Numbered from the stretch's first letter, positions 17,078 through 25,787 are shown. The stretch: DNA of 64,000 bases from Stanieria cyanosphaera PCC 7437 (GCF_000317575.1 NC_019748.1:4050501-4114500); one strand, 5' to 3'. Numbers and translations: made by a program. The notes: generated by a model from the sequence alone, not told the origin.

Positions 17078-17866
17078 TTGGATAAAGTCGAGCTCAGTTG
17101 TTTGCCTTTTAGCTTGAAGTGTATTTGTCCATTCCTTCGCTAAAGTAATCATATCGGATGGCATCATAATCAAAGTAGTAGTGTTATTTTCTGCGCCAAT
17201 TTCAGTTAGCATTTGTAAGCGTCGTAATTCTAAAGCAAGAGGATTTTCAGAAATTTTTTGAGATGCTTCAGAAAGTTTCTGGGATGCTTCTTGTTCTGCT
17301 GTTGCTTTAATTAAACGGGCGCGTTTTTCTCTTACAGCTTCTGCTTCTTTCGCCATTGCTCTTTGCATAGATTGAGGAATTTCTACATCTTTCATCTCTA
17401 CTCTTTCGATTTCTATTCCCCAAGGTTCAGTTATTTCATCGACGATTTCTTGGACTTTAAAATTAATTTTGTCTCGGTTTTGCAAAACATCATCAAGAAT
17501 ATTTTGTCCTACCACATTGCGGAGAGTTGTCATTGCAGTTTGATAAACTGCTACATTGTAGTTTTCTACTTTGTTGATTGCTTTACAAGGATCGATAATA
17601 CGATAGTAAAGGACAGCATTAACTTTAATCGTTACACTATCGGCAGTAACAGTTTCTTGAGGGGCAATATCTACAGTTTTGGTACGAATATCAACCTTCG
17701 CTTTTTGATCTACTAGAGGTACAATCCAATATATTCCTGGTCCTTTAGTTGTTTGATAACGTCCTAGGCGGAAGATCACGCCTCGTTCATATTCTCGGTC
17801 TATTTTTAATCCTTTAGCTCCTAATACCAATACTAAGCCTAACAAAATACTTAAAATTGATTCCAT
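17036..17866 (-). CDS. Slipin (stomatin/SPFH family), tail altered by IS
   Basis: Slipins are membrane-associated scaffold proteins of the band-7/stomatin group. The first ~20 residues form a membrane hairpin or anchor (ILSILLGLVLVLGAKGL). The SPFH domain follows (ERGVIFRLGRYQTTKGPG, VDIRTKTVDIAPQETVTAD, AVYQTAMTTLRNVVGQ) and then a helical oligomerisation region rich in Ala, Lys and Glu. Codons 1-258 are native. The last 18 residues (LDFIQSSSINSQISQTIE) are encoded by the insertion sequence, so the protein is now 276 residues instead of 265. The change is confined to the extreme C-terminus, so function may persist. It was originally the gene immediately upstream of the E3-type toxin. Confidence 0.93.
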   Translation of the reverse strand: MESILSILLGLVLVLGAKGLKIDREYERGVIFRLGRYQTTKGPGIYWIVPLVDQKAKVDIRTKTVDIAPQETVTADSVTIKVNAVLYYRIIDPCKAINKVENYNVAVYQTAMTTLRNVVGQNILDDVLQNRDKINFKVQEIVDEITEPWGIEIERVEMKDVEIPQSMQRAMAKEAEAVREKRARLIKATAEQEASQKLSEASQKISENPLALELRRLQMLTEIGAENNTTTLIMMPSDMITLAKEWTNTLQAKRQTTELDFIQSSSINSQISQTIE

Positions 17867-18070
17867 ACAGATTTAGCAAGCACTTGATTTTTACTCAAAT
17901 GTCTTGTCCTCCTGTTTAAATTATAAAAATTATTAGATGACTCTATTTTAGGCAAGTAAATTAATATTTAGCTAGAAATAAAAGATTAAGCAATCCAAAC
18001 ATTTTAATGGTTTAACTAATTCTAATTTGAACCAAAATTACAGACTTTGAGTTTGTTGAGTGGTATTTAG

Positions 18071-18748
18071 TTAACAAAGCTGCTTTTCTGAATTTTCTTT
18101 TTGCCAAGTATGTTCTGATTCAATTATCGCACTTAGTAATTCTACTGGTGTGGTAACTAAAAAGTCTGGTTGATAATGAGCTAAAATTTCCGCCGAATTA
18201 AATCCCCAAGTAACTGCGATCGCGATTACTTTGCTTCTTTTTGCTGCTCTAATATCTCTAGTTTCATCTCCTACATATATAAATTGATTTGGCTCAATTT
18301 GATATTGCTTAATAATATTATTAATAATGCGATGTTTACCAAAAATAGTTGTTCCTGAATAAATAAAATCAAAAATATTATCTAATTGATGTTTTTCTAG
18401 GAAAGCTACTACATTTTCTTTAGCATTAGAAGTAATAATACCTAGTTTATAATCATGTTGTTTTAATTGACGTAGTACCAAATCAATGCCATGAATTGGT
18501 TCTAAATTTGAAATTTCCTTCTTCAATTCTCTTTGCAGTCTTTTAATTAAAAAAGGAATTTTAAAAATTGAAATTTCTGATTGTTGAATAATTTCTCGTG
18601 AGCTTAAGTTTTTTAACAAAGATATTTCTTCTTCATCAACTGGCTTATAACCAAACTCTGAAGCTAACTGATTACTAATTTTAACAATCGCTTGATAACT
18701 ATCGGCTATTGTGCCATCAAAATCAAAGAATACTAATTTGCCATTCAT
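18071..18748 (-). CDS. HAD-family phosphatase (phosphoglycolate phosphatase-like)
   Basis: About 225 residues from ATG 18748; an in-frame TTG at 18766 would add six residues. The haloacid dehalogenase motifs are clear: LVFFDFDGTIADS (nucleophile Asp and acid Asp), IITSNAKE (motif II), a conserved Lys in the FGKHRIINNI region, and YVGDETRDIRAAKRS (motif IV). The helical cap between motifs I and II places it in subfamily IA, near Gph/PpaX phosphatases acting on small phosphates in the cytosol. The substrate cannot be told. It is 71 bases after queG on the same strand. Confidence 0.85.
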   Translation of the reverse strand: MNGKLVFFDFDGTIADSYQAIVKISNQLASEFGYKPVDEEEISLLKNLSSREIIQQSEISIFKIPFLIKRLQRELKKEISNLEPIHGIDLVLRQLKQHDYKLGIITSNAKENVVAFLEKHQLDNIFDFIYSGTTIFGKHRIINNIIKQYQIEPNQFIYVGDETRDIRAAKRSKVIAIAVTWGFNSAEILAHYQPDFLVTTPVELLSAIIESEHTWQKENSEKQLC

Positions 18749-18819
18749 TGAATTAATTTTAAGCAAGTATGATGAAGAGCAGCAAAAATTTACTAATCAA
18801 ACTGAATTTCAATTGTATC

Positions 18820-19770
18820 TTAAGACATCATCTTTTTTGATTTTAAATTAGCAAGCGCGTTGCGTTGTAACATTGGCAACTTAATTCTTCTTAAGGCTGA
18901 AGCTCGAAAACGACTATCCCACTCAGGTTCAGTAATTTCTGCCAATTCTGTCAATTTCGGGTTAAGATTCTCAGGATAAGGCTGAAACTCTTTAATATCT
19001 GTCTCTTGAGCAAAACGTTGATTCCAAGGGCAAACATCTTGACAAATATCACATCCAGCTACCCATCCTTGTAAGTTATTTGCGATCGCATCGGGTAATT
19101 GTTCGGCTCGGTTTTCAATGGTATGATATGCAAGACAACGATTAGCATCGACCACAAAAGGTTTGGTAATTGCCCCAGTTGGACAAGCATCAAGACAACG
19201 AGTACAAGTACCACAATGTTGAGTATGAGGGCGATCGGGAGGCAATTCTAAATTAGTTAAAATTTCCCCCAAAAATACCCAACTACCATAATCTCGTGTA
19301 ATGACATTACCATTTTTAGCAATCCAACCAATACCAGCCCTTTGCGCCCAAACTTTATCTTGTATTGGTCCTGTATCAGCATAATAACGAGTTTTGATTC
19401 CTTCCTGTTGTGCTGTCAACCAGTTACTTAAAGCTTTGAGTTTTTTATCCATGATTTTGTGATAATCTCTTCCCCAGCCATAACGAGAGATTTTGGCTAC
19501 TTCAGGATGATTAGAATGTTGATGAGGCGTATAATAATTAAGCGCAACACAGATCACGGAACGAACTTCAGGCATACAAGCAGTAATATTCTCCCGTTTC
19601 GGATTTGCCATCCAACTTAAATCTGCATGATATCCCAAAGCTAACCACGTTTGAAGGTGGGCAACTGCATCATCTTGATAGTTGTTGTTGATGGTAGCAA
19701 TTCCAACTTTATGAAAACCAAAAGACTTAGCTGCCGATTTTATATCTTCACTGTTAAGGTTTTGTGACAT
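18820..19770 (-). CDS. queG: Epoxyqueuosine reductase
   Basis: The last step of queuosine synthesis: a cobalamin- and iron-sulfur-dependent reductase that removes the epoxide on tRNA. The 316-residue length is usual for the short form. Visible are the N-terminal substrate domain (GYHADLSWMANP, RYGWGRDYHKIMDKKL), the conserved YADTGPIQDKVWAQRAGIGW, and two 4Fe-4S clusters: CGTCTRCLDACP and CDICQDVCPWN. The C-terminal HEAT-like extension of longer homologs is reduced to a short helical tail. The gene is followed by the HAD phosphatase on the same strand. No other queuosine genes are in the window. Confidence 0.95.
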   Translation of the reverse strand: MSQNLNSEDIKSAAKSFGFHKVGIATINNNYQDDAVAHLQTWLALGYHADLSWMANPKRENITACMPEVRSVICVALNYYTPHQHSNHPEVAKISRYGWGRDYHKIMDKKLKALSNWLTAQQEGIKTRYYADTGPIQDKVWAQRAGIGWIAKNGNVITRDYGSWVFLGEILTNLELPPDRPHTQHCGTCTRCLDACPTGAITKPFVVDANRCLAYHTIENRAEQLPDAIANNLQGWVAGCDICQDVCPWNQRFAQETDIKEFQPYPENLNPKLTELAEITEPEWDSRFRASALRRIKLPMLQRNALANLKSKKMMS

Positions 19771-19991
19771 AAGTATCTAGTCGTAATCAAAAGCTTTAGA
19801 AGCTTCAGACACAAAGGAGAAAAGACAAACATACACATAAATTTGCTGAAGTACTTAAATTGCAACTTTGATTGATGAGTTATAAAGCTAACTAGAAATA
19901 TTGACGTAGCTCACGTTCAAAATCTTTCTTTTGGGGTAAGTAAAAATCGGTTCTTTTTTTTAAGCTAAGAGAGTCGAATTAAAAAAGATGA

Positions 19992-20396
19992 ATGATTAAT
20001 TCTAGTTTACAAATTGCAGGAATTACAAATCCAACTATTTTAGATTATTTTAACACGATTAACCAAGAAGAATTTATTGAAACTGCTAATTTATTTAATG
20101 AAAACGGGGTTTTATATGCTCCTTTTGAATCTCCCTTGGAAGGAAAACAAGCGATCGCATCATACTTAGAAAAAGAAGCTAAGGACATGAAATTAGAACC
20201 TAAGCAAGGAATTAGCGAAAATTTAGCAGATAATTTGGAGTTGATTAAGGTTACAGGTAAAGTACACACATCTTTATTTAGTGTTAATGTGCGGTGGGAA
20301 TTTACGATCAATTCTAGTCAGCAACTTGAAGCAGTCAAAATCAAGCTCCTTGCTTCTCCTCAAGAATTACTAAAATTAAATGTTAAAGCAAATTAG
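19992..20396 (+). CDS. Orange carotenoid protein C-terminal domain homolog (CTDH)
   Basis: A 134-residue NTF2-like protein. ITNPTILDYFNTIN, APFESPLEGKQAIASYLEKEA, LIKVTGKVHTSLF, VRWEFTIN and the ending IKLLASPQELLKL match the C-terminal domain of the orange carotenoid protein, whose aromatic residues hold the ketocarotenoid. Free-standing CTDH proteins are thought to carry carotenoid to apo-HCP or quench singlet oxygen in the cytosol. There is no cysteine at all, so the disulfide-linked dimer of the clade containing Cys103 is impossible. No HCP or OCP gene is nearby. The gene converges on the glycosyltransferase, 19 bases away. Confidence 0.78.
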   Translation: MINSSLQIAGITNPTILDYFNTINQEEFIETANLFNENGVLYAPFESPLEGKQAIASYLEKEAKDMKLEPKQGISENLADNLELIKVTGKVHTSLFSVNVRWEFTINSSQQLEAVKIKLLASPQELLKLNVKAN

Positions 20397-20415
20397 AACG
20401 TAATTTTTGCCAAAT

Positions 20416-21570
20416 TTAATCTTTGTTATTTTCCTTTACTTTGGCAACACAATGAGCAAACAATTCCCTGTATTTGTCAGCGCAAGTTCGCATGGAAAAT
20501 CGCTCGGCTTGTTGTGCAGAAGCTTGTGCTTTTGTAACTAATCTTTGAGGTTCTAAAAAGTGTCTTTCAATTGCGCTTGATAACGCCTCCACAGACTCCG
20601 TTGCTACTAAATCACCATATAAACCATCAGCCAAAATTTCTCGTGGCCCAGTTAAACAATCAGTTGCTATCATAGGAATGCCTAAGACTGAGGCTTCCAT
20701 CAAAGATAAGGGCATTCCTTCGTAGCGGGATGACAAGCAAAACAGTGATGCGCGAGCCAAAGTAGAATAAGGATTACTAGAAAAACCGAGAAAGTTTACA
20801 CTATCAAACACTCCAAGATTTGTTGCTAATTCTGATAAGTTAGAATGTTCCTCTCCCTCTCCGATCAAAACTAGATGATGAGCAATTCCTTTCTTAATAA
20901 CAGCAGCGTGAGCTTTAATCAATAAATCAAAACCTTTTTGTGGTACAAGCCTGCCAATCCCCACTATAAAAGGTAGATTGTCTGTCGTAAGTAACGATGA
21001 GTCAGGAAGCTTGGCGAGTTCCTGAACCCGTTCGATGTTGATTCCGTTTGGAATTGAGGTAATCGTTTTTGAATTTATTTCTGCTTCGACAAAAGTTATT
21101 AAAGCTTGACTAACACAAACTACAGCCTGTGTTTGTCCGTAAGCCCAACGGCGGACAACTCGCCCAATCCGACTTGGATATTGCGCCCAAGATTTTTGAA
21201 TATTATTCTGAACAATAGCGATAGTAGGTTTACGCAGAATATAAGCGATTAAACTTGTCCAAACCAGGGCGGGGCCGTTTTCCCAGGTAAGAACAATAAG
21301 ATCGGAATTTAAAGCTGACTTGAGCAGTCGATTTAACAAAATAGGTAATCCTAGTCGAACCGACTGATTTGCTTCTAAAGCTACGCTGGTTTTGACAGCT
21401 TGTTTGGGTAAGGGTGAGTGTGGTTCTTGTTCAGATAAAGCTAAAATTTCGACATCTAGGTAAACAAGAGCCAATTCATCTGCAAGATTGATAATTAAAT
21501 TGACCGCACCGTTACGATAAAAAGCTGGGAGAACAAATAAAACCCGAAAAGAATTAGAGTTAGGCAGCAT
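20416..21570 (-). CDS. Glycosyltransferase family 4
   Basis: A 384-residue GT-B enzyme that transfers a sugar from a nucleotide donor at the cytosolic face of the membrane. The donor-binding half shows FIVGIGRLVPQKGFDLLIKA, LIGEGEEHSNL and the signature SSRYEGMPLSLMEASVLGIPMIATD (E-x7-E). The N-terminal acceptor half opens FRVLFVLPAFYRNGAVNLI. Acceptor and product are unknown. It starts nine bases after the family 2 glycosyltransferase ends on the same strand, so the two probably build one exported polysaccharide or glycolipid. Confidence 0.9.
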   Translation of the reverse strand: MLPNSNSFRVLFVLPAFYRNGAVNLIINLADELALVYLDVEILALSEQEPHSPLPKQAVKTSVALEANQSVRLGLPILLNRLLKSALNSDLIVLTWENGPALVWTSLIAYILRKPTIAIVQNNIQKSWAQYPSRIGRVVRRWAYGQTQAVVCVSQALITFVEAEINSKTITSIPNGINIERVQELAKLPDSSLLTTDNLPFIVGIGRLVPQKGFDLLIKAHAAVIKKGIAHHLVLIGEGEEHSNLSELATNLGVFDSVNFLGFSSNPYSTLARASLFCLSSRYEGMPLSLMEASVLGIPMIATDCLTGPREILADGLYGDLVATESVEALSSAIERHFLEPQRLVTKAQASAQQAERFSMRTCADKYRELFAHCVAKVKENNKD

Positions 21571-21579
21571 TTGACAAAG

Positions 21580-23010
21580 TTAATAATCAAAACTTTCTGT
21601 TCCTGCACCTTCATGAACTGTTTTCACCCATTTCAGCCGTTTGGGGCGAATTGACATTCGGGCAGTAATACAAGGCATGACAACTTGCCAATGCAGCATA
21701 TAAACGAGTCCGTTAAGAGATTGCCAACCAATATTAATTAAGTCAAATAGATTGAGTTGTTGTTTAGCACGAGTACGCAAGATACCTCGAAACATACCTA
21801 TATAAGCAAAGAAAAATAACAAAGCACTCAAAGGACTAAGCAGAATAAAATGATGGCGAATCGTTCCCATGATTAAATCTGGAACACAGGCAGTCGGTAG
21901 GATGTATTGCAGTAAAATAAAAGTTAGTAAATCAAATCTTTTTCTTAAACCCATTGGACTACGGAATAGATATCGCCAATAATCGAGATAACGTTGATAT
22001 CCTCCTTCAGCCCAGCGATTACGTTGATGCCACAGAGAACTTGCTTTGACTACTCCTTCTTCTTGAACACTTGGATACAGTAGAAAACCGATTTTCCAGT
22101 TATCTAAATGCAATCTAATAGTTAAATCCAAGTCATCGGTGATAGTTTCTTCATTCCAACGACCACAACGTTCCAAGGCAGAACGACGGACAAATTGACC
22201 ATTACCTCGTAACTCACCAATACCACCGAGGGCAATGCGCTGCTGCTGCATATAACTATCTAAAGCCATTTCGGCTGCTTGCCCTTTAGTCCAGAAATTT
22301 TCTTCGGTATTAGCGATCGCTTTACGAACTTGAACCGCGCCTGTTTCTGCTGAGGCAAACATCGGTACAACTCGCCTTAACAAGTCTGGAGTTACTCCAG
22401 CATCGGCATCAAAGACTCCAACAATTTCTCCTTGAGTTTGAGATAAAACTTGATTCAAAGCACCTGATTTACCACCTCCTGCATTAGCAGGACGATGAAC
22501 TACCTTTAGTTGAGGATATTTTTGAGCTAAACGATCTAAAATTTCAGGAGTGCGATCGCTACTGTGGTCGTCTATTGCCCAGACTTCATATTGATCGCGG
22601 GGATAATCAAGATTACACAACTGTTCGATCAAATTCCCAATCACTGCTGCTTCGTTTTTGGCAGCGACAAGCAAGGAAACTTTAGGGGCAGAGGCTAAAT
22701 CTCGATCAGACAAAGAGACTGGAGGTAATTCTGGTTGAGCAATTGATAATCTAAAGGCATGAATACCTACTAATCCCGTTAAAATAAAAACGATTAAATA
22801 GCCCCAGGAAACTAAATGAAGAGTAAGAACAATTCCCCAAATAGCCATTAGCACGAAAGCAGCTTTTTTTCTACGTCCGTCTAGTCCTTGGAAAAAATCG
22901 CTTCTAAACTCCTCCTCTTCTTCTTCTGGATCTGACCATTCTGATAATAAAGAGCCAATGGGATCAAATTCTTGTTCTGATTCTTTTTCTGACCAGTATT
23001 TCTCTGTCAT
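21580..23010 (-). CDS. Membrane glycosyltransferase family 2 (processive type)
   Basis: A 476-residue enzyme. Two hydrophobic segments lie near 48-90, followed by a GT-A domain with LVAAKNEAAVIGNLI, AIDDHSSDRTPEILD, FDADAGVTPDLLRR, TDDLDLTIRL and the product-binding Q-x-x-R-W as HQRNRWAEGG. Three or four C-terminal membrane segments follow. This is the pattern of cellulose synthase, hyaluronan synthase and poly-GlcNAc synthase, which polymerise and export a beta-linked glycan. The N-terminal ~40 residues are very acidic (EEEEEEFRSD). It is the first gene of the two-gene glycosyltransferase run. Confidence 0.9.
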   Translation of the reverse strand: MTEKYWSEKESEQEFDPIGSLLSEWSDPEEEEEEFRSDFFQGLDGRRKKAAFVLMAIWGIVLTLHLVSWGYLIVFILTGLVGIHAFRLSIAQPELPPVSLSDRDLASAPKVSLLVAAKNEAAVIGNLIEQLCNLDYPRDQYEVWAIDDHSSDRTPEILDRLAQKYPQLKVVHRPANAGGGKSGALNQVLSQTQGEIVGVFDADAGVTPDLLRRVVPMFASAETGAVQVRKAIANTEENFWTKGQAAEMALDSYMQQQRIALGGIGELRGNGQFVRRSALERCGRWNEETITDDLDLTIRLHLDNWKIGFLLYPSVQEEGVVKASSLWHQRNRWAEGGYQRYLDYWRYLFRSPMGLRKRFDLLTFILLQYILPTACVPDLIMGTIRHHFILLSPLSALLFFFAYIGMFRGILRTRAKQQLNLFDLINIGWQSLNGLVYMLHWQVVMPCITARMSIRPKRLKWVKTVHEGAGTESFDY

Positions 23011-23233
23011 AATGATTGTGCGTTCTTACCTATTATCAGGGCGAGCAATGTTTCAATTGTATCGAAGTTTAATATTTTTCTTAGCTAATTCTGTAATTTA
23101 AAGCTCAGAGAATAAGTTATTTGTTTTACTTATCTGTAGCTGATTGCAGGTTTTTTAGCTAAATTAATCAAGAATTAACTATATTTTGAATTTTATTCAA
23201 TTAATCTAAAAATATAAAATCAAAACTTAAAAT

Positions 23234-24484
23234 ATGTCCAACTGGTATCAGGGTATAGCGATCGCTATTGTCTCAGTAATCTGGGTTGAGTTGGTAAGAG
23301 ATCTGTATCACACTCTTGCCCATGTTTGGCAACCTCTTTATCGTCTTCACGTTTGGCATCATCGCGTTTTTCGTCGGGATTTATCCGTCGTAAGTGAAGC
23401 CATTTATCGTCAAGCACACTGGTACAACGATGTTCCTGAAGCTTTGGTCATGTTGTTCTTTAGTCTAATTCCTGGGGTGATAGTTTACAGTTTGAATTTA
23501 TCCCCTCAATCAACAGCATGGGTTGGTTCTATTTATACTTTATCTTTTTTACTGAGTGCGATCGCTCGTGGTTGTGGAATTCCCTATGCTGATGCAATTA
23601 CCGATGTAACCCATCGTCCAGGTGATTTTACTGATTTACCAGCACGTTGGTTTGTCAATCGTCCCTATCATTGGCGACATCACTTTGATAATCAAAATGC
23701 TTATTTCTGTGGAACTTTAACTTTAGTAGATAAAGTCTTGGGTACAGCATTATCTTTAAAAGGAAAAAAAATTGCAGTTACTGGTGCATCAGGAAGTTTA
23801 GGAAAAGCGTTACTCAAACAACTACATCTTCAAGGAGCAAAGGTAACTGCTTTAACCTCTTCAGATCAAACAATTAATTTAGATATTAATGGGGAAAAAA
23901 TTGCGATTAAAACTATAACTTGGCAAGTAGGAAAAGAGTCAGACTTAGTAACAGAATTAGCAAAAATTGATATTTTAATTCTCAATCATGGTATCAATGT
24001 TCATCAAGAAAGAACCGCAGCAGCAATTACCAAATCTTATGAAATTAATACTCTTTCTGCTTGGCGATTGATGGAATTATTTTTTACAACTATTCAAACT
24101 AATGAAGATCTAGTTCGCAAAGAAATTTGGGTTAATACTTCCGAAGCAGAAGTTAATCCAGCTTTTAGCCCTCTTTATGAATTAAGTAAAAGAAGCCTTG
24201 GAGATTTGGTTACTTTACGTCGTCTTGATGCACCTTGTGTTGTTCGTAAATTAATTTTAGGGCCTTTTAAAAGTAATCTTAATCCAATTGGTGTAATGTC
24301 TGCTGATTGGGTAGCAAAACAGATTGTTAATTTAGCACAAAGAGATCTTCGCAATATTATTGTGACAATTAATCCTCTGACATATTTAGCATTTCCAATT
24401 AAAGAATTTTGTGTTTCTACTTATTTCAAATGGTTTAGTAAGTCGACTAAAAAAAAACTAGATAGCCTTTCTCGCTCTTGGTGA
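23234..24484 (+). CDS. Fused sterol desaturase-like hydroxylase / short-chain dehydrogenase
   Basis: The 416-residue protein has a membrane N-terminal half (1 to about 175) with His clusters of the fatty-acid-hydroxylase type (YHTLAHV, LHVWHHRVFRR, YHWRHHFDN) that would bind a di-iron centre, and a C-terminal SDR half from about 177 opening KIAVTGASGSLGKALLKQL (Rossmann TGxxGxxG). The usual SDR YxxxK appears as YELSKRS. Such fusions recur in cyanobacteria, but the substrate is unknown. The last residues (SLSRSW) and stop codon are encoded by the left end of a MITE-like repeat beginning at 24462, so the original C-terminus has been replaced. It starts at ATG 23234 in AT-rich DNA. Confidence 0.85.
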   Translation: MSNWYQGIAIAIVSVIWVELVRDLYHTLAHVWQPLYRLHVWHHRVFRRDLSVVSEAIYRQAHWYNDVPEALVMLFFSLIPGVIVYSLNLSPQSTAWVGSIYTLSFLLSAIARGCGIPYADAITDVTHRPGDFTDLPARWFVNRPYHWRHHFDNQNAYFCGTLTLVDKVLGTALSLKGKKIAVTGASGSLGKALLKQLHLQGAKVTALTSSDQTINLDINGEKIAIKTITWQVGKESDLVTELAKIDILILNHGINVHQERTAAAITKSYEINTLSAWRLMELFFTTIQTNEDLVRKEIWVNTSEAEVNPAFSPLYELSKRSLGDLVTLRRLDAPCVVRKLILGPFKSNLNPIGVMSADWVAKQIVNLAQRDLRNIIVTINPLTYLAFPIKEFCVSTYFKWFSKSTKKKLDSLSRSW

Positions 24485-24628
24485 AGTACACGATTATCAG
24501 TTACTAATTACTATTTATGGGAATGAATAATCAACCATTAACATAAGCGAAGCGCACTACCGTAGGTCTCAACTATCAACGCTCTACCAGGAAAATGAAC
24601 TGTATCTCAATAATCTGAGAAGCGCTAT
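24462..24628. mobile_element. MITE-like element, copy 2 (167 bp)
   Basis: It matches the copy at 6834-7043 from ATAGCCTTTCTCGCTCTTGG through the interior to the right end CTGTATCTCA..TAATCTGAGA..GCTAT, but lacks the ~43-base GC-rich palindromic insert. Its left 23 bases lie inside the preceding gene and supply its last six codons and TGA. ATAGCAG immediately overlaps the right end. Confidence 0.65.
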
Positions 24629-25012
24629 AGCAGTTCCATTTCATTAGTAATAATTTGCGAAAATTCTGTAGGGGCAATTTATAAATTATCCTTTTTTTTA
24701 TAAATTAATTGATATTACTTTACTCTAGAGCAAACCCTGAATTATTTCGCTACTAGTTTTTTAAAGTTGAGATAAAGAAAAATTGATTCTACTAAGAAAC
24801 TTATTAAACCAGTTGAAGTTAATCTTGTCTTCCCAAAGTATATTAAATCAAAGAAGTTTTAATTAAATTAAAAGTATAATTTGAGAGTTTTTGATTTGAA
24901 TCTTATTTAAGATTCAATGAAGTTATACCTACTGCTATTGCTGTTTTTATTGTCAGTGTTTATTCTGAATTTAGTGAACAAAAAACATTCAATAAATTTA
25001 CGCAAAAAAATC
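24629..25012. other. Intergenic region before the PEP-CTERM gene
   Basis: AT-rich, 384 bases. It contains a decayed copy of the 28-bp palindrome family at 24668-24691 (left arm GTAGGGGCAATTTA intact, right arm TAAATTATCC degraded into a T-run). An in-frame open stretch runs from ATG 24917 into the next gene but would place a second hydrophobic segment before a good signal peptide, so it is treated as leader. Confidence 0.45.
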
Positions 25013-25705
25013 ATGACATTAACTATTTCCAATAAAGTATTAGGTCTAGCTGCTGTTGCTACTGCTTCTATAGTTTCTTTTGCTGGTTCTGCTGAAGCTG
25101 CTGTTATTCAATTTGATGACAAAACAGTTCACGGTGGTACTATTTCTTATAATGGAACTGGTGGTAGTTTAGTTGGTAAAGATCTTTTATTAGATACTGT
25201 TTTAGGAATTGATACTGTTTTAAACAATAAAAAAGAACTTTCTTGTGTAGGTTGTAAATTAAACTTCGTTACAGGAGCAAATATTTCTGAAACACCTTTA
25301 TACGAATTTGCTTCTGGAGGTTCGGTAACAATTACAGGAAAAATCTTAGACGGTTTAACTGAAATCGTTAATGGAACTCTTTTGACTGGAACATTCACTG
25401 AAAACATTTTCGGAAATGTCGCAAACGGTTTTGCAGTTTTTACTGGCATTGGTGTTAATTCAGTTAACTCAGCCCTCAGTTCCTACTATGGTGTTAATGC
25501 AACCGACTTTACTTTTGCTCAAACCAGTATTGCAGCTAAAAATGTTAAAGTTGAAAAAAATAGAGGCTTTACTGGTACAGTAACTAATACTGATTTTGAT
25601 ACTAAACCAGTTCAAACTACTCCCGAACCTACTGCTACTCTTGGTTTATTAGCCGTTGGTGCATTCGCTGCTAACAGTGCTGCTAAACGCAAAAAACAAG
25701 CTTAA
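25013..25705 (+). CDS. PEP-CTERM sorting-domain exported protein
   Basis: About 230 residues from ATG 25013, which begins a standard signal peptide (KVLGLAAVATASIVSFAGSAEA, cleavage before AVIQF). An upstream in-frame ATG at 24917 would add 32 residues. The mature part is rich in Thr, Gly and Asn beta-strand sequence with one Cys pair (CVGC). The end TPEPTATLGLLAVGAFAA followed by a Lys/Arg-rich tail is a PEP-CTERM signal: PEP box, transmembrane stretch, basic tail. Such proteins are cut by an exosortase and linked to surface polysaccharide. No exosortase gene is in this window. The specific function is unknown. A strong terminator follows. Confidence 0.82.
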   Translation: MTLTISNKVLGLAAVATASIVSFAGSAEAAVIQFDDKTVHGGTISYNGTGGSLVGKDLLLDTVLGIDTVLNNKKELSCVGCKLNFVTGANISETPLYEFASGGSVTITGKILDGLTEIVNGTLLTGTFTENIFGNVANGFAVFTGIGVNSVNSALSSYYGVNATDFTFAQTSIAAKNVKVEKNRGFTGTVTNTDFDTKPVQTTPEPTATLGLLAVGAFAANSAAKRKKQA

Positions 25706-25747
25706 TCAAAGTAACTTTTTATAATTTACTTTTATAATTAATAGGGT

Positions 25748-25787
25748 TTAGATTAACATTTTTTGATTAATCTAAGCTCTTTTTTTT
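25748..25787 (+). terminator. Rho-independent terminator after the PEP-CTERM gene
   Basis: TTAGATTAA (25748-25756) pairs perfectly with TTAATCTAA (25767-25775) around a T-rich loop; GC bases and a run of eight or more T follow at 25779-25787. Confidence 0.8.

Larger units (their letters stand above)
15643..17092 (+). mobile_element. Complete insertion sequence, 1,450 bp
   Basis: The 14-bp terminal inverted repeats are perfect: CTCGACTTTATCCA at 15643-15656 and its reverse complement at 17079-17092. The element is flanked by the direct repeat CTCAG at 15638-15642 and 17093-17097, a 5-bp target duplication. It holds one intact transposase gene. Removing the element and one CTCAG exactly restores the slipin reading frame, so the boundaries are secure and the insertion looks recent. 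The inverted-repeat match can be extended by AG at 15641-15642 and CT at 17093-17094, but the target-duplication reading explains the frame better. Confidence 0.92.

Noticed and set aside
15638-17097. A 16-bp inverted repeat starting AGCTCGAC with a shorter target duplication as the IS boundary.
   Set aside because: Taking CTCAG as a 5-bp duplication and CTCGAC as the end restores the slipin frame and stop exactly; the longer repeat reading counts target bases as element.
24917-25012. Upstream extension of the PEP-CTERM protein from ATG 24917.
   Set aside because: It would put a second hydrophobic stretch before a complete signal peptide beginning at 25013; treated as untranslated leader.
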